Source of the DNA: Mactra quadrangularis
Taxonomy: Eukaryota > Mollusca > Bivalvia > Venerida > Mactridae
DNA length: 64,000 nt
Direction of reading: 5' to 3'
Assembly (NCBI GenBank): GCA_025267735.1
Contig: CM046303.1
Span: forward strand, 38,887,380-38,951,379
This document shows, piece after piece, positions 58,801 to 64,000 of the stretch (the first letter of the stretch is position 1; each line of letters begins with the position of its first letter). A program made the position numbers and the translations under genes. Under the pieces are notes generated by a model. It was not told where the DNA came from and did not search any database. It saw nothing but the letters and a program-made list of their open reading frames with translations.

Positions 58801-59183
58801 GGGCTACTTCAAGGCAATAAGGAGACTAAAATGCTAGTATCCATTACAAGGAAGTTGCAATCTTAATTACAAAACCATGCATTTTCAAGTCAATTCCTTA
58901 CTAACTGAAGGAAATACCCACATACTGGGTACTTAAATAATAGCTAACATTTGCACAAAATAGTACTGCATAAAAACTTAAATTTCAGAATAGAAGAAAA
59001 AGTACTCATACCTCCACAGGAAGGAAGTGTTTCGATGTATGTCTGCCACAACAAAGGCAATGCATCATGGTTAATATGTAAATTAGGTAGATGAGGTATA
59101 AAATCATTTCCAACCAGAAAACCCATTAATACCCAGTCATCTATCACACATTCTAAATCATATTCAAATGTAGTAAGTTTTTC
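49755..59183 (-). CDS. XRN1: XRN1 5'-3' exoribonuclease, five internal exons
   Basis: XRN1 degrades decapped, 5'-monophosphate RNA in the cytoplasm. Exons on the minus strand: 59012-59183, 57855-57922, 57297-57419, 50541-50651, 49755-49860, all with AG/GT borders. They encode DDWVLMGFLVGNDFIPHLP (conserved block with a metal-binding Asp), DALPLLWQTYIETLP, YINNGGILDLERFEKYL, VGDLKWLESKKSNRIAEKAE, an acidic insert, and FRHHKRHYYMTKM. Together they cover roughly residues 265-450 of a protein of more than 1500 residues. Phases agree between exons 1-2, 2-3 and 4-5. Exon 3 ends in phase 0 but exon 4 needs one preceding base, so one exon is missing or unseen in the 6.6-kb intron, which is filled by nested transposons. 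The N-terminal and C-terminal parts are not found in the window. Confidence 0.92.
50541..50651 (-). CDS. XRN1: XRN1 exon, acidic insert
   Basis: 111 nt, acceptor TTCATTCAG, donor GTTAGT. In the frame that joins the next exon it reads SVEQLSRGQFELLDTFDEGC then VDMEELGTELIDDIT. This is the poorly conserved acidic region of XRN1; its assignment rests on frame continuity with the next exon. Confidence 0.72.
51312..52208 (-). pseudogene. LINE ORF2 C-terminal segment
   Basis: An uninterrupted frame of about 299 codons from SLYGLFEKLDLEIVDKL to LLRGRYQSYYF-stop. It covers the RT thumb region and C-terminal Cys/His finger. The open frame extends on into the inserted repeat (MDSPPVKDGTYSE...), but that N-terminus is artefactual. 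Confidence 0.88.
52209..56365. mobile_element. Large pearl/Helentron-like repeat inside the LINE
   Basis: It begins AACAAGAGCTCCGCTGGGCG, GGGCATTATACGCCCG and ends with an ACGG microsatellite (about 56270-56322), the hairpin CCGTTTTTTCAAAACGG and CGGGCGTAT. The subterminal ATACGCCCG / CGGGCGTAT are inverted. The body is a tandem ~145-bp core carrying CTGTGACCTTGACCTTTGAC, GGCCCCAAAACCAATAGGG, GACACATGGGCTACTCTCAC and AAATTTGGTGAACCTAGGTA. Removal of the nested hAT (53808-55499 plus one duplicate) leaves about 2.45 kb. At most a 2-3-bp duplication (TA or TAA) is possible at its ends. Confidence 0.85.
53808..55499. mobile_element. 1.69-kb hAT element nested in the pearl-like repeat
   Basis: TAGAGGTGAAACGATTAATC at 53808 mirrors AATCGTTTCACCTCTA ending at 55499. 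GTAATTGT is duplicated at 53800-53807 and 55500-55507. Subterminal AATCGCGATT and GAATCGAATCGAAAA motifs are typical of hAT. The paralogous repeat at 60.3 kb has the unoccupied site (AGGTACAGTCATTGTTGAGT near 62250). No transposase frame survives. Confidence 0.93.
57297..57419 (-). CDS. XRN1: XRN1 exon, DLKWLESK block
   Basis: 123 nt, phase 0 to 0, acceptor TGTTTTCAG, donor GTAATG. It encodes FDFDTFSDQVGDLKWLESKK and a charged helix ending ARKLGKNQ, matching the H-F-x-E-x5-D-L-K-W segment of XRN1. Confidence 0.9.
57855..57922 (-). CDS. XRN1: XRN1 exon, RFEKYL block
   Basis: 68 nt. The first two bases complete the Gly codon split from the previous exon, then YINNGGILDLERFEKYLTAL SK, donor GTAAATGG. 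Confidence 0.92.
58115..58262 (-). mobile_element. tRNA-derived SINE relic
   Basis: On the minus strand, AGCAGTGGTCCAGTGGTAGG (A-box region) and AAGTTTGATCCTC (B box) are followed by a body with CCACCCAGGTGTAAAT, shared with 44590-44745. It lies in an XRN1 intron. Confidence 0.65.
59012..59183 (-). CDS. XRN1: XRN1 exon with GNDFIPHLP motif
   Basis: 172 nt, starting in phase 0 after ATTTCAG. It reads EKLTTFEYDLECVIDDWVLM and onward to ETLPSCGG, donor GTATGAGT. The block is nearly invariant in XRN1 and its Asp in GNDF belongs to the two-metal active site. Confidence 0.95.
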
Positions 59184-59261
59184 CTGAAATATGAACACAT
59201 GTGAAAAATCAGAATTTTCAAAATCCAGAAAATGATGATTTCTATGAATTCCATATGCTTT

Positions 59262-59558
59262 AACAAGAGCACCGCTAGGCGGAGCATTATATACCCGAAA
59301 GTGTTGTTTTTTTAGTTAAGATGAAGCATTAGTAAAACATGGGAATATTTCAACTTAAGTTATGCTCCGGAAACTGGTTTCAGTTTTAAGGTAATAGTGA
59401 CCTTGACCTTTGACCTTGTAATCCCAAAATCAATAGGGGTCTTCTACCCTATATGGGCAATCATCGTATGGAGTTTGAAAATTGTGGGCCAAATGGCTAA
59501 CAGACGGACGGACGCCAGGGTGTATAACATACTATTCCAGAAATTCCTTCGGGCATAT
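59262..59558. mobile_element. Short pearl/Helentron-like repeat
   Basis: AACAAGAGCACCGCTAGGCG, GAGCATTATATACCCG, one core with TGACCTTGACCTTTGACC, an ACGGACGG tract, and CGGGCATAT at the 3' end. At about 300 bp it is the most compact full-structure member here, and lies just upstream of the XRN1 exon. Confidence 0.85.
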
Positions 59559-60295
59559 AAAAAAGGAGCTTAATGATTTGTAAAAAATCTGTTTAATGTA
59601 GATAATTTTACTGCGTGCATGCTATTTATTATATTTTGAGATAAACTATGCTGATACATCAGTCACATATGATTTTTATGATGCTAAGTTCAGCATAAAG
59701 GTATGCATGTGATTTTTTTTTTCAAAAGTGATATGGTAAGCAAGTACTGGCAATGTAGTTTCTAGGAAATCTGGTTAGGACAGTTGGCTGCTACAGTGTA
59801 TACGTCTTAATATTGGCGCCCATTTTATTTTGGCGGTCGATGTCGGAAACGCCAAATATTAGCCCTGCCAATATTAAACACCGCAAAATATTGGCTGCGC
59901 CAATATAAAACAATGCCAAAATAAAACACCGCCAAAATATTGGGTAAGTAAGGCTACTATCACTGTCTTACTATGATTGAGTTACTTCCCTTTTTACTTA
60001 AAACTTAACGCGAGTCAACTATCGTAATAAAGAATTACAAAATATATATTTGAAAATTTGTAAAACACTTTGGTTTTTGTTTTCATGTTTTGTTGCTTAT
60101 TCTTGCTTGCTTGAATATGTAATAAACTGTCATAATCAATTATGCCATTGTGTTATATTATTTCGTTATATATCGTTTTAAGATGATCAACCACAGTTCA
60201 TTCAGGATGAAGTGAGATATTGTTTGCATGTAGTATTATACAGTTTTGTCTCAGGTTACATCATCAAATGTTCTATTAACAAACTTTTAATACAA
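59559..60295. other. Presumed XRN1 intron with GCCAATATT cluster
   Basis: At 59812-59942, AATATTGGCG, GCCAAATATT, GCCAATATT and GCCAAAATA motifs recur in both orientations about every 15-20 bp. No coding exon recognised. Confidence 0.5.
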
Positions 60296-63113
60296 AACAA
60301 GAGCTCCGCTGGGCGGGGCATTATACGCCCGTGTGCAGTCCATGCTGTGTTATATCTCATATGAAGTCCCTGTGACCTTGACCAATGACCCCGGAATAGG
60401 TCCTTAACTGGAGGGCTATCCAAAGCAAAGATTTTGAGAACCTAGGTACAGCCATGATTGAGTAATCACCAGCACAAAGTTAGGTACAGCCATGGTTGAG
60501 TTATCACCGACACAAAGTTTTCCCATACAAACTTCCAGTGACCTTGACCCTGGGGCTTCAGAACCAAAAGTTCTCACCTTTGAACCAAAGAGTATTGATA
60601 CATAAAATTTGGTGATCAATCTTAGATAAAGTTGGTTGTTGGACAAGGTTTTTCCTCATGATTTCCTTGTGACTTTGACCTTTCACCCAGGGGCCTAAAA
60701 CCAAAAGAGGCATATGCTAGACATTTAGGCTACCCTTAAATAAAATTCGGTGAGCCTAGGTACAATCATTATTGAGTTATTGTACAGAAAATGTCTCAAT
60801 ACAAATTAAGTCCCAGTGACTTTGACTTTTGACCCTGGGGTCTCCAAATCAAAAGGGAACAATCTCTACAAAAGAGCTATCAGCACATTACTCCTTGACA
60901 AATGGGCTGATCCACATAAAATTTGTTAACCTAGGTACAATCATTGTTAAGTTATTGTCCGGACAAGGTTTTTCCATATGATGGCCCCTGTGACCTTTAC
61001 CTTTGACCCAGGGGCCTCAACACCAATAGGGTACATCCTTGACACATGGGCTACCCTCACATAAAATTTGGTGAACTAATTTCATGTTACTTATTGAATA
61101 TAGCATTATTTCCATTGTTTGCCATTTTGACTTTATTAACATATTGATTGAACATTTGAAGTTACTGCTTGGTAATTTGATATCTTCTGGTTGAAGGTTA
61201 AAACTTGACCTAGGGGCCCCAAAACCAATAGAGAACATCTTTGACACATGGGCTACTCTCGCATGAAATTTGGTGAACCTAGGTACAGTCCTTGTTGAGT
61301 TATTGTCCGGACATGGTTTTTCAATATGATGCCCCTGTGACCTTGACCTTACAGCATATCCTTGACACAAGGGCTACTCTCACATAAAATTTGGTGAACC
61401 TAGGTACGTTGGTAGTTCAGTTATTGTCCAGACAAGTTTTTCATTGCTTGCCATTTTGACTTTATTAACATATTAATTGAACATTTGAAGTCACTGCTTG
61501 GTAATTTGATATCTTCCGGTTGAAGGTTTAAACTTAACCCTGTTTTCCCAAAACTGATAAGTCACATCCTTGACACATGGGCTACTCTCACATGAAATTT
61601 GGTGAACCTAGGTACAGTCATTATTGAGTTATTGACCGGACAAGGTTTTTCAATATGATGCCCCTGTGACCTTGAACTTTGACACAGGGGTCCCAAAACC
61701 TTGAGAGCATATCCTTGACACATAGGGTACTCTCACATAAAATTTGGTGAACCTAGATACATTGGTGGTTCAATTATTGTCTGGACAAAGTTTTTCCATA
61801 TGATGCCTCTGTGACCTTGATCTTTGAACCTGGGGCCCCAAAACCTATAGGGCGCATCCTTGACACAAGAGCTACCTTAACATAAAATTTTGTGAACCTA
61901 GGTGCAGTTGTTGTTGAGTAATTGTCCGGACAAGGTTTTTCAATATGATGCCCCTGTGACCTTGACCTTTGACCCAGGAGCCCAAAACCAATAGGGCATA
62001 TCCTTGACACAAGGGCTACTCTCACATAAAATTTGGTGAACCTAGGTATATTGGTGGTTCAGTTATTGTCCGGACAAGTTTTTTATTGCTTGCCATATTG
62101 ACTTTATTAACATATTGATTGAACATTTGAAGTCACTGCTTGGTAATTTTATATCTTCTGGTTGAAAGGTTAAACTAACCCTGTTTCCCCAAAACTAATA
62201 AGGCACATCTTTGACACATGGGCTACTCTCACATGAAATTTGGTGAACCTAGGTACAGTCATTGTTGAGTTATTACCTGGACAATGTTTTTCGATATGAT
62301 GCCCCTGTGACCTTGACCTTTGACCCAGGGGCCTCAAAACAAATAGAACATATCCTTGACTTATGGGCTACTCTCACATACAATTTGGTAAATCTAGGTA
62401 CATTGGTGGTTCAGTTATTGTCCGGACAAAGTTTATTCATATGATGCTTCTGTGACCTTGACCTTTACACCTGGGGCCCATAAACCTATAGGGCATATCC
62501 TTGACACATGGGCTACCTTCCGTAAAATTTTGTGAACCTAGGTACAGTGGTTGTAGAGTTATTGTCCGGACAAGGTTTTTCAATATGATGCCCTTGTGAC
62601 CTTGACCTTTTACCCAGGAGCCCCAAAACCAATAGGGCATATCCTTGACACAAGAGCTACTCTCAACTTAAATTGGGTAAATCTAGGTAGATTGGTTGTT
62701 CAGTTATTGTCAGGACAAGTTTTTTTCCCATATGAGGCCCGTGTGACCTTGACCTTTGACCCAGGGGCCCCAAAACCAATAGGGAACATCTTTGACACAT
62801 GAGCTACTCTTACATAAAATTTTGTGAACCTAGGTACAGTCGTTGTTGAGTTATTGTCCGGACAAGTTTTACCTATTTTAAGTCCCAGTGACCTTGACCT
62901 TTGACCCTGGGGTCTAAAAATCAATAGGGAACCTCCTCTACCCAAGGGCTATCCACACATAAAATTTGAGGAACCTAGGTACATCCTTTCTTGAGTTATC
63001 ATCCGGACAAGCAATTGTCCAAAGACAGACGGACGGACGGACTGACAGACGGACAGACAGACAGACGGACAACATCATAACATAATACGTCCGTTTTTTC
63101 AAAACGGGCGTAT
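60296..63113. mobile_element. 2.8-kb pearl/Helentron-like repeat, intact ends
   Basis: It has the same termini as 52209-56365 (AACAAGAGCTCCGCTGGGCG at the start; CGTTTTTTCAAAACGGGCGT at the end) and more than a dozen ~145-bp cores (TATGATGCCCCTGTGACC spaced 144-146 bp between 61.6 and 62.8 kb). A CATTTTGACTTTATTAACAT block recurs at about 61124, 61451 and 62095, giving a higher-order pattern. An ACGG/ACAG microsatellite lies at 63026-63071. It lacks the nested hAT. Confidence 0.88.
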
Positions 63114-63194
63114 AAAAATGAACAAAGAAGTCAAACAATAAAAGGACCGTGAACGTCGGCTATCAAACAATATTTTTACTAATATGAACCTAGA

Positions 63195-63790
63195 TAATAC
63201 AATACAATACAATACAAATTCTTTTATTCTCTCATTTCACATATACATGAATAAATGAGGTACATAAATAGATATAAATATTTTTACGAGGCACATGGTA
63301 AGGATAGAAGTACAGGTATAAATCAACAATGTTACATAATTATAAAGTATAAATAAATGAAACCAGATAGGGTACCATTCTCGTTCCCAGAGACTATCAA
63401 GACTCTCGATACTAGATCGAGAATCTTGATAACCTCGGGGTACGAGAATATTAGGGTAGCAATCAGGAACTAATTTAATAAGTTATGTATTTATATATAT
63501 ATGTATTGGTGTCCTCTTAAGGGCACCGGAGAGTCATAATAATATAATGGTACATTGAAATTATGTTATACAATTAGTAAATATTATTAGCTAAAACTAA
63601 GAATGTTATACATATAAGCAGTTCTTTATCAAAAAGATGTTAAAATTATCTTAAGGAGTTTACACACATTGTTAAACTGTTGGGTTGATGAATTATTGAA
63701 TAATTGATATAATTTGTACGTATTTGGACGTCTTATGAAATACGGTTTCACTAGATTGCAACCAGTTTGAATACGTAATTATGACAGTTT
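63195..63790 (-). mobile_element. LINE 3' end with (TTGTA)n tail
   Basis: On the minus strand 63775-63629 reads LVKPYFIRRPNTYKLYQLFN then NSSTQQFNNVCKLLKIILTS F and stop, the C-terminal end of a LINE RT protein (compare LPKYYTHWPTLIKFENLLYC in the 51-kb LINE). A ~400-bp 3' UTR follows, ending AATAAAAGAATTTGTATTGT and further TTGTA repeats at 63195-63218. The upstream part decays into stops. Confidence 0.68.
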
Positions 63791-64000
63791 TACAATGTAA
63801 TTGCCCTAGGGTATGGTGTTGTTGTGAAGTATACAATACGTACAACAGAAACTACTCGTTATTTGTCACACTTCAGCCCACCGTTATAATTGTCTTCTCA
63901 TTAATCCGGGTACCTGGTATGTCAGTTTGTATACAACAATTGTCTAATAGAACACAACAGTTAAAACGCTAGTCAACTACAGATGTTTTAAATCCTATTT
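63791..64000. other. Window end, nothing supported
   Basis: An open frame at 63781-63972 has no recognisable domain. Confidence 0.4.

Noticed and set aside
53069..62945. Many 60-120-codon minus-strand frames sharing VSRMFPIGFGAPGSKVKV-like text as a protein family
   Set aside because: They are translations of the ~145-bp pearl-like repeat core; the similarity reflects the DNA repeat, frames shift between units and no start context or domain exists.

Overview
This window looks like nuclear DNA of a marine invertebrate, most likely a bivalve mollusc. It is AT-rich, gene-poor and intron-containing. It is full of TA-flanked Tc1/mariner, hAT and Harbinger elements, and of repeat families that combine TGACCTTTGACC-rich tandem cores, ACGG microsatellites and inverted termini, the build of bivalve pearl-type or Helentron-derived non-autonomous repeats. 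No taxon-diagnostic gene is present, so the host assignment is inference.

Two host genes can be supported. (1) On the + strand at 20.3-22.1 kb is a complete two-exon AA15-type lytic polysaccharide monooxygenase with signal peptide, histidine brace and a hydrophobic C-terminus. (2) On the - strand at 49.7-59.2 kb are five exons from the middle of XRN1, the 5'-3' exoribonuclease, including the catalytic GNDFIPHLP motif. Its 5' and 3' parts are not found in the window. Splice phases fit at every exon junction except one, where an exon must be missing or unseen. That intron carries a three-deep nest: a LINE (51.09-56.85 kb), split by a 4.2-kb pearl/Helentron-like repeat, itself split by a 1.69-kb hAT element. 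A paralogous repeat at 60.3-63.1 kb shows the empty hAT site.

The rest is mobile DNA. 0-7 kb: degenerate ~170-bp satellite, a LINE tail, hairpins. 7.3-11.5 kb: a 4.2-kb hAT-like element with perfect 8-bp target duplication, whose 1.2-kb relative lies at 26.07-27.26 kb. 16.7-18.7 kb: a decayed pogo/Tigger transposase with a C-terminal PHD-like finger. 23-25 kb: three small inverted-repeat transposons. 27.9-28.8 kb: a LINE endonuclease/RT fragment. 29.3-29.8 kb: an 82-bp minisatellite. 31-36.5 kb: hAT MITE, tRNA-derived SINEs, pearl-like repeat. 39.0-44.24 kb: a 5.2-kb TA-flanked palindrome with 1.8-kb near-identical arms. Each arm holds a Harbinger remnant embedded in arrays of TCG triplets spaced 10-11 bp apart, and the centre holds a Tc1 relic. 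46.45-48.08 kb: a complete Tc1 element whose 341-aa transposase is interrupted by a spliceosomal intron and has Asn at the second catalytic Asp.

The most unusual structure is the 39.0-44.24 kb palindrome with helically phased TCG arrays. All identifications are by eye from sequence and translation; no database search was possible.
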